Assembly (NCBI GenBank): GCA_018398815.1
Contig: CM031595.1
Coordinates: 47,057,895-47,121,894 of the forward strand
Origin: Conus ventricosus
Taxonomy: Eukaryota > Mollusca > Gastropoda > Neogastropoda > Conidae
Direction of reading: 5' to 3'
DNA length: 64,000 nt
Positions 32,046 through 46,092 of this stretch are shown piece by piece (positions within the stretch are counted from its first letter, which is position 1; each line of letters begins with the position of its first letter). The notes under the pieces were generated by a model. The model ran no database searches, was not told the DNA's origin, and saw only the letters and a list, made by a program, of their open reading frames with translations. Both the position numbers and the translations under genes were made by a program.

Positions 32046-33629
32046 ACTGTTCAAAAAAGGTTAAGGCCCAAACCCTTTTTCACGGGACTTACAAAAAAGA
32101 AAAATTGGGAAGTGATCAATCTCCAAGTTTTAACATGAATTTATTGAATATGGGGAAAAGTGTGTAAAGACAATGACAAGTCCGAGGAATCAACAAACTG
32201 GAATCGAGCGCAGTACAAACACCCCCACCCACAAATTGAAAGTCACAGGAGGAGTGTTTTTAATGTCATGGTTAATAACGTGTGTGTCCCCCATTATTGG
32301 CAAGGGGATTTAAAGGCAGCGTTGTCGCATGGAGTTCACCAGTGTGCGCAGAAAGGCCCCGGGGGGCGCAGCCACTCCTGCTGGAGTGACTCAACAGCTG
32401 ACCCAGGTTAGCAGGAGGAGGACGACGCTGCTGCCAGTCTCCGGCCCAGCTCATCCCAAAGATGTTCGGGTGGGGTTCCCGGTCTGGGCTGTTTGCGGGC
32501 CACGCATTCTGTTGACACCAGCAGCTTGGAGAAACGTGTTTACTGCTCTGGTGCGATGGGGCCGAGCATTGTCTTGAAAGACTTTCCTGAGGTCCAAACT
32601 GTTGAAGGGCTTTGGGACACCAGGGGTTTCAAAATCTCTGTTTGGTTAGCGAACACCATTCAAGTTCCCCCGCCACATTGTAGAGGAAAACCCTCTGTTA
32701 GCGTGTGCTTATGCCGCCCCAAATCATAAGGGATCCCCCACCATACGGTTCCTTTCCAGGACAGTTTCTTTCCCAAAAACGCTCCCCACGGCGTCTCCAG
32801 ACCCGTTCCGCTACGGTGGGATCCGGGGCAAAAACCCGCACTGTCTGTAAAATCACGTTACCCCCCATTTTCATTTGCCCACCACGTGCTGCGTTGCCCC
32901 CTTTTCTCGGCGGCGCTTTGGGGGATAGTCAACGGGTTTTGGCTGGTCGTCAGCACGGAGGTTAGGGCCGTGTGGGGGTTTCGTATGGTTGATCCTGAAA
33001 AGTGTTGGTGGCATCTCTAAGGCGACGTTGTTTTGTTTGCATTTTGCTGTTCTTTTTTGGTACCCGCCTTTCCTTGTTGGGTCCTCTCGTGGGTTGTTAT
33101 TCTGGTCGACCCGGCGTGGTCGTTCTTGCACTTTTCCCTTGTCTTGAAAGCGTTGTCTGGTTTAACAACGGGTGATCCCCCCAATCTCCGTCCCACTTCC
33201 CGGTTTCAACTCCTTTTGGACCCAACCCCTATTGCTTTCCTCGATCCATCGTTCAGTCTTCGACGTGGAGACTGATGGGGGCATTGCATTTTTCGCCGTA
33301 CAGTGGCTTTTAAAGACTTTTGGTTGAGAAACTTTAGACCTCCCGCCTGATTTAGCCGTGCTTTTAATGATTTTGATTCAGCCATGCTCCTAAAATCCCA
33401 AACACTCGAAAAATTCACCCAATTTGTTCCAAAAATGACAAGTCGCGACACGTGTTTTTCAAGGCGCGTGAGAAATGTATGTCACAAAATTGCAGTTGCC
33501 GCATTCACTATCAATTTGTGCGTGTGGTTCAATTTGTTTGGACCACAAAGGCGGTACAATTGATTTTTTGTGAATTTTAAAAAGTTTTTGTGCATTCTCA
33601 ATGTTGGTCCTTAACTTTTTTGAACAGTG
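32046..33629 (-). mobile_element. Tc1/mariner-like transposon, decayed
   Basis: Terminal inverted repeats CTGTTCAAAAAAGGTTAAGG (left) and the same less one G (right, ending GAACAG at about 33629). The left flank is TA. Minus-strand frames include PGTPPEHLWDELGRRLAAA and SMRQRC with GGHT-like remnants, the end of a Tc1 DDE domain. Many stops and homopolymer-associated shifts; not active. Confidence 0.75.
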
Positions 33630-34740
33630 TTGGGGAAAAACAAAAACAAATGCAGGCATCTAAACAATCACTTTGTAAAGATTTTTAAAAGTGAAAAGAA
33701 GGAAGGGGAAGGAAGAAGGAAGAACAAGGTTCTAAAAGAGAAAATGAAAAGAAGAAAAAGGGTTTCAGAATAAAGATATAAAATCCACCTCCAGTAACAT
33801 ACGGAGACCATCAAAGTCCATCTCGAAAATAATCATTCACAATTGCCTTGTCCAGAAATGTGTTTTGTCCGCTGTTTCGGATTTATCAGTGGGACTTGGC
33901 TGATTGTGTCAGTTTTCTCTCCAGTCAAAAAGAGATAGATTATCTAATTCTGTGGTATTCTCAACACTAAGGGTCAATATCGGAATCCAAGGGCATCCCA
34001 AAGCAGCCATGTGAACAGCAGAAACATAAGTGAGAGGAAAGCATTGTAAGGAAACATGTCACATAAAAGCTGATATTATCATATAAAGAGTAACAAATGT
34101 AGGTGATAAGTTTGAGCCTCTGCTTAAGGATCCATTTAAGCATCAAGGGAGGTCAAGAGATGTCAACAGTCAGAGTGATCAACTCAGCTGTCTAATAACC
34201 CAAGCATCGTTAGCCCCATGGTCGGTTTTAAATGTAACATATTGTGTATGTACGAATCCCTACACTCACGCTCGAACTTTTGTATGTATGTGTGCAAAGA
34301 TGAGTGTGTGGGCAGTCGTGGATGCTCGAGGTGTGTAGTGTGCTAATGATTATGAATATTTTCACTTTTGTTGATGACTGAAATTATGACTGGACGCGTC
34401 TTTCTACGTTTAAAAGAACATTTCCATCACTGACATTTCCGTGACAGCTCTGAACGCATCATGTGATAAGGCTGACTTATTGGCCTGCTCCTGCTAGCTG
34501 TTCGTGGGTTATGTATGGCGTGAATCTGGACATGGGCACGTCTTTTGCATGGAAGTTGTTCCTCTTTTTCTCTTCCATCTTTTTCCAGGAATGCGTTCAC
34601 TTTGTCGAAATGATATTTGTAAAAGAAAGTCTGAATACATTTTTAATATGTATATAATTGTATAATAGTAATATAATCATATCTATTTAGTTTTGTAAGT
34701 GTGTATGCGTGACATGTATTTCATGTTTCAGTATGAATAT
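33630..34740. other. No gene seen
   Basis: AT-rich sequence with nothing I can assign. Confidence 0.5.
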
Positions 34741-35030
34741 GTTGGCAGGTAAGATAATAGGTGTGCATCGATGCATGTATGCATGCGTGCTAGTGTATGC
34801 TTATGTATGCATTCATGTATGCATCTAAGTAAGTCTGTTTGTACATACGTGGGCGTTACGTGTATTTGAGAGAAGTTTTATGAATGTATGTGTATGCGGA
34901 AGCGTGTCTGTGCGCGTATGTGTCAAAGTGCATGCTTACCTGCGTATGTGCATGAGTATGTGTACGCGAGTTTATATACGTGCCGACAGTGCACGCATGG
35001 TAGACACATGAGTGAGCATAAACATGATCT
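34741..35030. repeat. TGTATG/TGCATG-rich alternating tract
   Basis: Degenerate simple sequence of alternating purine and pyrimidine. No coding signal. Confidence 0.6.
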
Positions 35031-35465
35031 AACAATGTTAACATCTATCTTAACAGCCAGGTCCCACTCAATGAAAATTGAAAGAAAAAAAACACATTGT
35101 GTTTCAATCTTCACAACAAAACCACCGTCACCGAGTGACACCACTCCTCTCCCACCCCCACCCCCACCTCAATCCCTCTCCACCCGATTCTTCCCACATC
35201 CACCCCTCCTCCCCACATCCTCTACAGCCTTTCCTCCCTGCCCCTCGCTGACTCTAAACATTCCTCCCCTTCCGATTCCCCGCCAGCCCCAAGGGCCGGC
35301 AGTTGATTAGTGCGGAGAAGTCTGGACAAACTTCATTACCGTTCTACGGAGACGTTACTTTATCCGGTCAGTTTTCTTGTTGCTTGCCGGCTAGCTCCGT
35401 AGTGTGAGAGGTTGTATTGAGGCCTCTGAACTTTGCTCTGGCACAGAGTAGAGGACAGGAAAGCG

Positions 35466-35478
35466 GAGAGAGAGAGAG

Positions 35479-35530
<52 letters not shown>

Positions 35531-35637
35531 AGAGAGAGAGAGAGACGGGGGACGGAGGGAGAGAGACTGGCCAATCTACCGAACATTCGACGGAGCAAGC
35601 GACTGACGTACAGACTGACAGACTGAATACCAAATTT

Positions 35638-35725
<88 letters not shown>

Positions 35726-35876
35726 CGTGCGTGCATGCGTGCGTGCGTGTGTGTGTGTGTGTGTGTGTGATAGAGAGAGAGAGGAAAAAGGACAGCAGGA
35801 GAGGTGATCCACCCTGTAAAGAAGAGTGAAATTACATCTCATTTTCTTGGCGCTTTTTCCCTTACTGAGAGGAGAT

Positions 35877-35949
<73 letters not shown>

Positions 35950-35950
35950 A
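35466..35950. repeat. (GA)n and (GT)n microsatellite cluster
   Basis: GA tract 35466-35546, GT tract 35641-35772, GA tract 35878-35949. Long open frames here are repeat translations. Confidence 0.95.
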
Positions 35951-36019
35951 CTTAATCTTCTACAAAGTCTGTTTTCATTTAGAATGCAATAATAATATAA
36001 GACGAAAAAGATATTTGCC

Positions 36020-36663
36020 TGGAAAATAATTTGATCTGCATACAGGAGAGAAACACGCAACCATGCTAATTGCATGTAGATGAGATCGTCTGGTAAATCA
36101 CATGAGCCATACATAGAAAGCATCAACACACACAACGCACACGCATGCACACACACACATCACACACACACACACACGCACACGCACACGCACACACACA
36201 CACACACACACCACACTGCCACTGTTTACACACAGAGGTAAAATGTAACGACATTGCAAGTCAATGAATGACTTTGATGTTGGCAATTGTCATCAGTCTG
36301 TCAGTGCGTGATTTCCCTGTTGAGGAGGCAATGCTGTTCATTGACATGAGGATCTGACAACGTTATTCCGTGGCGTTTACAAGGAAGCAATTTACCAGAC
36401 GATTTCATCTACATGTGATTAGCATTGGTTGAGCGTTTCTCTCCTGTATCCTTCTTGTAGATGGTGGAATTTTCTGGGAGACCATTGAGTTATTCATATT
36501 AACCCTACTCTTCAAAAACAATTGTAAAAAGGATATTGAAAACACAGTTTTGGAAGGAGCAAAGTGATCGATATTTTTCTTTTAAATGCCCTAAGCGTAT
36601 TTTAACAGTATGTACTGTTTGTACAGTATTTTTCATGTGATGTGTTCTTTCTGCTGTTTGTTT

Positions 36664-36739
<76 letters not shown>

Positions 36740-37090
36740 CGCGCGCGCATAACCTGAATATTTCATATTTTGAAAATAGGTGGGGTGGTAGAAGGGGGTC
36801 AATGGATTGGGAGCAGTTTTCCTCCTTGAGTTTGATTTGATCTCACAAAATTCGTGATTCAACCACAATGGAGTTGCGTTAGGTATTCACAATTCTGTGC
36901 ACGTCGAAATCAATGCAATAAATAGACCCAATTCAAATGGCAATGGCAAACTCCCTATGGGGGGAAACTGTTAAGAAGCCTAGAATAAAAATCAACATCG
37001 TTACACTGGGAGAAAGAAACAAGTAGACAGAAAAATAGAGAAAGAAATAGGAGAAAAACTGAGAAAAAGAAAGGAAGAAGAAAAAAAAGC

Positions 37091-37137
<47 letters not shown>

Positions 37138-37170
37138 CACACACACACCACACACACACACACATGCGCG
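36020..37170. repeat. Dispersed repeat, copy 1
   Basis: The stretch 36221-36450 and the stretch 36840-36960 both have counterparts, in the same order and orientation, at 44445-44690 and 45525-45650. Minus-strand frames show a broken version of the short ORF in copy 2. A segment of about 75 bp at 36030-36105 is repeated inverted at 36375-36455 around a (CA)n tract (36124-36213). Further CA tracts at 36664-36737 and 37093-37164. Confidence 0.65.
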
Positions 37171-37222
37171 CGTGCAGGCAGATCATCAATCAAGGGATAC
37201 CAGCAAGCTACAGTTTGTCAGT

Positions 37223-39096
37223 ATGAAAAGTGATACTAAAAAGAAAAAGACCTCACCGGTTGCAAAACGGACTCGTCTTCAGTACAAACATTCTTCACAC
37301 CGATCAGCTCATGGCCGTCTCCTCTCAGCCCTCTTCCCCATCTGAATCGACGAGTAACTCAACTGGAACAATCTGTCAACTCTTTTATCTACTTATTCCA
37401 TTTTTGATGAATTTACTTCTGTGATTGAAAATGTGAAAACCGCCACTAAAAATGAACTGTGTATAAACATTATCGATAAATTTAATTCCATATGTTCTGA
37501 AATTGACGATCTTAATTCTGTAATAACCAATTTGGATTCTTTTAACAGACAATTGATCAAAGACAACCACTCAATAACATCACAACTAGGTTCTTTACTA
37601 AACGAAATAAAGAAAATCAGAACAAAATAGAATGTCTGTGCAACACTGGCACTCAGACATCAGAAGACAACTGTCTGTCTCAGTCTTCCTCGAAGCAAAA
37701 TGCCAGTTCCTTAGTGTTACTCAGAGACTAACAGTGTCAGTACACAGACTGAACTCCTTCCCAGCTGCCCAGTGCTGGACACATTGTCCCCAGTCAGTGA
37801 CAGTGCCGAACAGTCCATCAAAGAAATCACAGCCCCTGATAATGGTCTTTCACCAGGACTAAATCAGACTGACCGTGTACAATCCAAAGTCCAGGCTGAA
37901 TCCAATGCTAGAATACCTGCTGACTGTGACAACAGAAGAGAGTTCAAATCCCCTCTCCGTCTACCCTCCTGTCACAACAAAGATGATGCAAATTTACATT
38001 TCTCTGACCAGACTTCCAACCTCTATCTGTTCTTGTTAACTCTGACACTGAGACTGTCTGATTTAAATCTCAGTACACAGTTGGTAAGCTGAAGGAAGAT
38101 ATCCCAATGGCCAAGTCAAAGCCCCCTCCCCACCCTTCTCCCATGGAAACTTTGGGTCACATGTCTGTTCCCAACAGAGCGACCGTTTTAATGATACGAG
38201 ACTCCACTACTCGTTTCATTGATCCAAAACGTTTAGCCCCTAGACAAGAACGACTTTTTAAGATATGTGTCCCTGGTATGTCAATAAAAGATCTCCACGC
38301 ATGGCTCCTTTCCGTACCAACATCCACATCTTTAAATGACCTCATAATCCATGTTGGTGTAAACTCTTGCCCGTCAGGTGTCGTATCCTTTGATACCTGG
38401 TCTGAACTCATCCTTACATGTTGTAAAACTTTTCACAATGCTCACATTACTTTCAGCTCTATCCTGCCAGCTAAAGGGAAACACTCTTTCAATAATGCCA
38501 TAATTCCTTCAAATAACAACCTTAGAGATGCCTGCAATCGTCACAGAGTGCGTTTCATTGATCACTTTCCCAGTTCTTATTCAGATTCAACTTTATACAG
38601 TGACACAATCCATCCCAGTGCGAGCGGCACCGCCAGACTTGCACAACATCTGAAAACGCTGTGGCACAATCGTCCTCGTTCTGACAACTACTTTTCCATT
38701 GCTCCCTTCCCTAATCGAAATCGTTCTCCAGGCTATACGCAGCAACGAAATATCTCTGATCCCTGTCGTGAACCCTCTTACTATCAATTAAGATCAGATG
38801 CCTTTCCTCCAATTTCGTCATTCGATCATTACCCCACTTTACCCCCCAGAGCGTCCCCTACAGAAGGCGTTCTAGATTTATCAGCCTCCAAAAATCACAG
38901 GCATACCTTCCCATCCTCGTCTAACGCACCTCATAGCGCTGTTTTTCATAGAAATCCTAACGTCCCGCCTGATAATCAATATCGTTTTAGCCCCTCACAC
39001 TATGGAATAGATAAGACATCAACCCCCCCCCCCCCCCCCCCTCTTTCACCCCTATGCGGAGCACTTACTTCGGGCCGCTTCACACCTGTTGTTTAA
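37223..39096 (+). pseudogene. CR1-like LINE ORF1 (coiled coil plus esterase-like domain)
   Basis: Starts at the ATG at 37223 with a basic N-terminus (KKKKTSPVAKRTR). A coiled-coil-like stretch at 37420-37628 reads ICSEIDDLNSVITNLDSF. The frame from 38107 to 39096 (329 residues) contains an SGNH/GDSL-esterase-type fold as in CR1 ORF1: VLMIRDSTTRF (block I, with RDS where GDS is usual), IIHVGVNS (block with Gly and Asn), SSILPA and DTIHPSASG (Asp-x-x-His). Two or more frameshifts separate the parts. The Pro-rich C-terminus ends in a poly-C tract (39023-39041). Confidence 0.7.
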
Positions 39097-39268
39097 TCAA
39101 CAGTCAGTACGTAATTATCCACCCCAACAATGACTTTGATGACGTTCTTTGTCATATTTATGTTTTACCACTATTTCAGTTATTAATGTTTGGTGCTTAC
39201 ATTTCCACGTGCAAACATATGTGAATATATGCACGTAAAAAGTATGGTTGAGCGCTTGTGTACATGCA

Positions 39269-40019
<751 letters not shown>

Positions 40020-40300
40020 CTCTGATATTCACTGTAATATCATCATCACATTCCTAAGATCGCGAACTATCTGTGAAGGATTTGTCACGCTTTTGTGTTA
40101 TTGACAAATTTGTGAAGGTTTGTGTATTTTGATTCCTAATTCATTTGTCTACTGCCACTTTTTTGTGTTTGCGTAGCCTCTTGTTTCAGATAATTTAACC
40201 GTGCAGTTTGCACTTAAAGTGAGTATATTTTTTCACTTTGTATTCGTTGCTGTAGATACAGTTGGCACCTAACACTGCCCCTGTGTTCATTGTGGCTAAA

Positions 40301-40697
40301 ATGCCTAATACCCTTAGGACGTGGCTATCTAAAGATGGGCTTAGAGTTGGTTTTCTGAATATTAATCATATCATAAATAAATTGACTGATGTATCCCATA
40401 TTTCAGATAACTGGTAAACATTTCCGTGTATTTGGTTTTGCAGAGTCAAGATTGTCAAAACATATAAGCGACTCTGAACTATATGTACCAGGATACAATA
40501 TTATACGTAAAGATCCTACACGTACTATGAATGCAGGTTTAGTTATCTACATCCATCAAAGTATTAACTTTAAAAGGATTAATCCTACAAACTATTCTAA
40601 CATAGAATCATTATGGATACAAATTAAATTCAAACGCTCAAAACCTCTTTCCGTTGGATTTGTGTACAAATCCTGCAGAGAGTGCAGTTTGGCGTGA
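40301..40697 (+). pseudogene. LINE ORF2, endonuclease N-terminus
   Basis: ATG at 40301, MPNTLRTWLSKDGLRVGFLN then, after a one-base shift near 40405, FGFAESRLSKHI, YVPGYNIIRKD, GLVIYIHQS and ESLWIQI. This order fits the apurinic-type endonuclease of CR1-like LINE ORF2. It is cut off by the (CT)n tract at 40708. No RT domain follows directly. Confidence 0.75.
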
Positions 40698-40707
40698 TAA
40701 CACACAC

Positions 40708-40708
40708 A

Positions 40709-40757
<49 letters not shown>

Positions 40758-40763
40758 CTCTCT

Positions 40764-40811
<48 letters not shown>
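40708..40811. repeat. (CT)n microsatellite
   Basis: Pure and interrupted CT units. Confidence 0.95.
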
Positions 40812-40812
<1 letters not shown>

Positions 40813-41160
40813 CAGTCAAACAAATCAATAACCAATGACACATAAAAACAATCAACCACAAAACCACAACACAGTGGGAAACTGATTACGGAAAGAACAC
40901 TTCAACCAGTGGTTATTCCGTTACATTGTGAATTCATACATAAAGCATCTAAAGCGTTTGATGCGATATCATCGTTTACTGAACAGGTTTTTTCTTTCTT
41001 CTTTTTTTCTTTCTTTTTTTACGGATTCCGTGAAACCTGTGTATTTCATCAAATACAAGTGAATGTAGCCCATGACGTCTATTGTGTAACCAGTCAGCCA
41101 AATGAACACAAATCCATGGGTGTTTTTTTTTAATGGTCTTTGTGTCAAGACAAAAAGAAG

Positions 41161-41162
<2 letters not shown>

Positions 41163-41210
<48 letters not shown>

Positions 41211-41332
41211 CTATTATCAGTTGGGTGTGAGTGTGTGGTCTTCTTATCAAGAGAGAAGGTAGGATATGGAGATAGAGAGAAAAAGAGAAAGTATGTGTTT
41301 AGCTGTGTTTAGTTAACTCTGTGTGTGTGTGG

Positions 41333-41394
<62 letters not shown>

Positions 41395-41396
41395 TT
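41163..41396. repeat. (GA)n and (GT)n tracts
   Basis: GA 41163-41209 and GT 41320-41396. Confidence 0.95.
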
Positions 41397-41574
41397 GAAA
41401 ATATAAGCGTTCATGTCTAAAGAAACATAATACAAAATGATTAGAGATGGGCTATTTGGAAAGGAACAGAAGTGAAAGGTGATTCTCCATCTCTGCTGAT
41501 AAGCTCACATGAAACCTGATGTTACGTGCGTTGAAAACTAACCACGTCTCTCGAGCCTAAAGGTTCGTATTATC

Positions 41575-41680
41575 TGAGGGGAATCAATTTCAAAGGTCAA
41601 TCGATGGTCAGCAGACAGTGTGACAAAAGGGGAATCAATTTCAAAGGTCAGTCGATGGTCAGCTGACATAATGTGACGAG
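41575..41680. repeat. Two-copy tandem duplication, about 53 bp
   Basis: GGGGAATCAATTTCAAAGGT...GATGGTCAGC occurs twice in a row with few differences. Confidence 0.8.
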
Positions 41681-42282
41681 AGGTGGGGTGTAAAGGCTGA
41701 CGGATTCAACTTTCTAATTACGTGGAAGCGAAGTTCATCATGTGCGAGTCTATACTGCTCGTATTGCTGGGAATGATCACGTGCTGTCAACTTCATCAAC
41801 AGAGGTCACAGAGTTCAGTGTTATTTTTGCTCCATGGATGGATAAACTATCTGACTCTCAGGGGCGTGCCAGTTCAAAGTGGAACAGGGTTCGCAAAATT
41901 AGCGGCAACAAAACCCAGGACTGAAACAAACTTAGACTAAGAGTGGAATCCATGTGGATGCAGGGGGTAAGGAAAAGGGAAGGGGGGGGGTGTGAAGTGT
42001 GGGGAGAAAAACCCATTACACCCAATGAGAAAGGCGCGGCAGGGTGTGTGATCTCTCAACAACCACCTGTCAGAAACGTGACGACCGGTGTGGCCGAAGG
42101 GTTTTAAAAGGCAAAGGGGGAAAACTTTGTCAAGTGTCGGCACTGTACAGTGCGCTGTTATAGCCTTCGGGTAGAAGATGAAAACAGAGGAGAGGGGAGA
42201 TGTAAGAGGTGGAAGGGGAGGGAGAGGAGGTTCGGGCAAGAGTGAAAGAAAGAAGTGAAAATGGGAGCAGATGTTCCGAAAT

Positions 42283-42323
<41 letters not shown>

Positions 42324-42339
42324 GAGTTCAGGTACAAAC

Positions 42340-43160
42340 ACCGAATGACCTTGTGTATGGTGAGACAAACAGATACCCTGTTTACATAGATTCTGCCGTT
42401 AGGTGCATGCACTACTGGTTAAAGTTGACAAGAATGGACGAGTCAAGATTACCGCGAAAAGCATATAGAACATTATTTGAGTTAGACTATCGCGATAAGA
42501 CAAACTGGGCGTCTGATATGCGCTGTAAGTTATACATGTTTGGTTTTGGTTATGTGTGGTTAAATCAAGGTGTTTTAGGGAGTGGAACAGTTTATCGCTG
42601 ACTTCAAAGAAAGACTTGTACTTTGCAGATGGCAAGAATGGGATTTTCATGTCAAGAATAGTGACAGATTTAGTGTATATAAGACTTTTTGCACAATAGC
42701 AATAGATAAAATGCATTTAACGTTAAATCTAGACAGACATACCAAGATTATTACAACAAGATTCAGACTGGGTATTTCAGATATTGCTGTACACAGATGT
42801 CGATACAAACAACATACCCCTGTTGATTTGATTTGTCCATTGTGTAAAGAAGAGAAAGAAGATGAAGCGCGTTTTGTTTTGTGCTGTCCTTTACTAAACG
42901 AAATAAGAGAACGTTATTACATTTGAAATACTACAGATTTCCAAGTCATTTCAGATTAAGTTTACTTCTAGCTTCCAATAATGAACGAACAACTAGAAAT
43001 CTGTCCATTTACCTATACAAAGCATTTAAGTTACGATCTGTTCTTGTTTCTCAATGTAAAGCATTGAATCAGTTTTTGAACGTGTAAAATATCAAATGAT
43101 TTCCAGATGCACCCCTTCACGAGGGGCAATGGCCTATTTGTGAATAAAATATCCCTATTC
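42340..43160 (+). pseudogene. LINE ORF2 C-terminal part and 3' UTR
   Basis: Frames in order: YGETNRYPVYIDSAVRCMHY, then LPRKAYRTLFELD; then (from 42582) FIADFKERLVLCRWQEWDF, RFRLGISDIAVHRCRYK, the zinc-knuckle-like ICPLCKEEKEDEARFVLCCP; then LLLASNNERTTRNLS and YLYKAF, stop at 43085-43087. This is the post-RT tail of Jockey/CR1-type LINE polymerases, with two frameshifts. The 3' UTR includes AATAAAATATC near 43145. It may be the 3' end of the LINE at 37223-40697. Confidence 0.75.
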
Positions 43161-43168
43161 CGTATCCG

Positions 43169-43244
<76 letters not shown>

Positions 43245-43250
43245 CTTTGA
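43161..43250. repeat. (CT)n microsatellite
   Basis: CT tract at the LINE 3' end. Confidence 0.95.
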
Positions 43251-43688
43251 GTATGACTTTTTTATGATAATAAACAACTGAATGAACAAAACCCGATTTT
43301 AGCTGAACTACGCTGCTACTACCTCCTTTTGTTACTTAGCGATGAGTGCTTGAAGGAAACTTCAAATGAAAAGAAATGACAGATTTCAGTTATTTGTTGA
43401 AAAAAGAAAATCAGTTATAGTTAAGCTGCCGTAAGGTTGCAAATTCAGGTCGTCTTATATTCTCGTATTATTGGATTGTTTTACAGTGGACATTTCTTTT
43501 CTCTAGAAAGAGGGGCGAGTCCGACGTTCAAGGGTGGAAAGATGGAGAGGGGGGTTACTTAGAGGGGTATGTGTGGTGAGGGTGATGGTTAGTAGCGGTG
43601 GCAGAAAACAGAAGTAAACAGGAGAAAATCTGAAACAGAATGTTCAGAATATTAGAAGAAAATCTGGAACTCATTCCAGATCAAAAAG

Positions 43689-43719
<31 letters not shown>

Positions 43720-44440
43720 GTGTTTAAGACATCGTCATAATAAAACGTCATACATAAATATTGCTGTCAATTTTCGCGGATTCAGCGCCCCAAGACTCCC
43801 CTTTCTCTCCACCCTTTCCTGCCCCAAGCTTCTCATCCATATTCACGCACCCTTCCAACTTTGCTCCCACCCACCCTCTCCCTCTCGCTCAACACTTCGA
43901 CCCTCACCCCATCCCCTCATGGACAAGGAGAACCGTCCCTGTAAAGAAAGGGGGGGGGGAAAGCAAGTATCAGAGTGATCTCCCCTTTTCCTTTTTTTTT
44001 TTCTTTGACAGCAAAACATGACTATCTTTACTTCTGCATCAGCATCAGGTATCCATGAAATTTCTATGCTGTCGTGGAATACTCGTATGGTCTGTTAGGA
44101 AAACACCTGTGGTCTGTTTTCTGCTGTCTGTTAAACACGGCTGTGCTTCTTTCATCAGCTGCGTCATTTTGTCTGTTCATTGCCTGTAGTTCCCGCTGGT
44201 GCACAATTATCAATCATCCAAACACGTGGCAGTTCTGTTTAGAATGCAACAGTTAATGATACAAAGGGAGAGGGGAGGGGGGGGGGCCGTTTTGACCAGA
44301 GGTTGATTAGATTTGCATACGAAGTCACTCAAACCTTCCTTGGAAAGTATCAAGACAGGTATAGAAATCTCTCTCTCTTTTCTCTCTTCTCTCTCTCTCT
44401 CTTTGACTTTGTTTGCTCAATCCCTTTAAATCCGGCTTTC
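43251..44440. other. No gene seen
   Basis: Contains a short (GT)n tract at 43689-43716 and pyrimidine-rich sequence; nothing assignable. Confidence 0.5.
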
Positions 44441-44444
44441 CAGC

Positions 44445-45011
44445 GACTGTTTACACACAGAGCTAAAACTTAACAACATTGCAAGTCAATGACTTTGATG
44501 TTGGCGTTTTCATCAGTCCGTCGGTGCGTGATTTCCCTTCTGAGGAGGCCATGCTGTTCATTAACATGCGGATCTGACACCGTTCTTCTGTGGCGTCTAC
44601 AAGGTAGCAGTTTGGCTGGACGATTTCATATGTGACCAGCATGGCTGCATGTGTCTTCTCTCTGTCTTTCTTGCTCATGGTGGGATCTTCCGACGACTTT
44701 CGAAGTGTAACTCAAATAGATTGTATTAATCTTAATCCAGCGAACAACTGTTTAAAAACAATTTGATTGAATTTAGGTATGGTATGGGTTTCAACATCTC
44801 TGGATAAAGTAGCTCTATCAAAATGCTCTCTACCCATATTTCATGAGAGAGATCGTTTGCATGCTGTTTTTCGTGTGCTGTGTCCATGCTGTGTTCCCTT
44901 TGCTGTTTCTTTGGATCCTTGTAACTGTGAACATCATATGAATAACACAACTTTGAAATGTGTGGATGAGCTATCGTGCACATGTAAGTGTGTGTGTGTG
45001 TGTTGTGTGTG

Positions 45012-45045
<34 letters not shown>

Positions 45046-45903
45046 TGTGGTGTGTGTGTGTGGTATGTGTGTGTGTGTGTGTGTGTGTGTTTGTACACTT
45101 ATGCACTGCACAAGTACGTGTACGTGAAATGGATGGTGTGAATGGGGTGTGTGAATGGGGGTGTGGAATGGGGGGTGTGGAATGGGGTGGTGTGTGAATG
45201 GGTGGTGTGGAATGGGGTGGTGTGGAATGGTGGTGGATGGGTGGTTGGGATGGGTGGTGTGGAATGGGGGGTGGGAATGGGTGGTTGGAATGGGGTGGTG
45301 GGAATGGGGTGGTGTGGAATGGGTGTGTGGGATGGGGTGGTGTGGAATGGGGTGGTGTGGATGGGATGGGTGAATGGGATGGTGTGGAATGGATGTGTGA
45401 ATGGATGGGTGGAATGGAGAAGGGCCCGGGGCAGGTGGGAGCAATTTTCTCTTTTCCTTCGATTTCATTTCTCTTTTCTCCTTCGATTTCATTTCTCATT
45501 TCTCCTTCGATTTCATTTCATTTTATAAATTTCGTGATCGAATTTTTATAAATGTGTGTTGTATTTACAATTCAACGCACGTAAAGTCAAAGCTGATGAC
45601 GCAAACAAACCAAATTCAAGTGGCAACGGCAAACTCGCTTCATGAAGAATCTGAAATCGGAAGCCGCGAGCAAAATCAGCATAGTTACGTTAGGGAATAG
45701 AAGCACAGCAGACAGCAAAATCAGCATAGTTGCGTTAGGGAATAGAAGCACAGCAGACAGCAAAATCAGCATAGTTACGTTAGGGAATAGAAGCACAGCA
45801 GACAGGAGAAAAAGAGAAACAGAAGAAGAAAGGCAGAGAAAAAGTACGGAAGATGGGAAGAAATGTGGACTGCAGTAAAAGCGCGCGTACGCGCGCGCGC
45901 ACG

Positions 45904-45944
<41 letters not shown>

Positions 45945-46000
45945 CACACACACACACACACACACACACTGAGGAAAAGAAAAAAGAAACAAACAAAGAA
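44445..46000. repeat. Dispersed repeat, copy 2
   Basis: Counterpart of 36220-37170. It includes a 71-codon minus-strand ORF at 44463-44678 (MSKKDREKTHAAMLVTYEIV...) that is broken in copy 1. (GT)n at 44984-45092, a GAATGGGGTGGTGTG-type minisatellite at 45130-45420, and (CA)n at 45900-45970. Confidence 0.65.
45669..45806. repeat. 45-bp minisatellite, three copies
   Basis: Unit GCAAAATCAGCATAGTTACG... at 45670, 45715 and 45760. The length is a multiple of three, so the frame stays open. Confidence 0.9.
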
Positions 46001-46092
46001 AGAAAAACGCAGAAAAAAACCCAAGCAAGCGTGAATGAATGAATTAGAAAGAAAGCGGAAGCAAAGCAGATCACTCATATTGCCTTACGCAG

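Noticed and set aside
41722..41940. 72-codon frame with a signal-peptide-like start (LLVLLGMITCC)
   Set aside because: No cleavage-site context, no Cys pattern, and an overlapping frame is equally long; no further support.
44505..44530. CTGATGA on the minus strand
   Set aside because: Followed by coding-like repeat sequence with no stem II or GAAA.
45142..45551. Trp/Gly-Met-rich frames
   Set aside because: Translation of a GAATGGGGTGGTGTG-type minisatellite.
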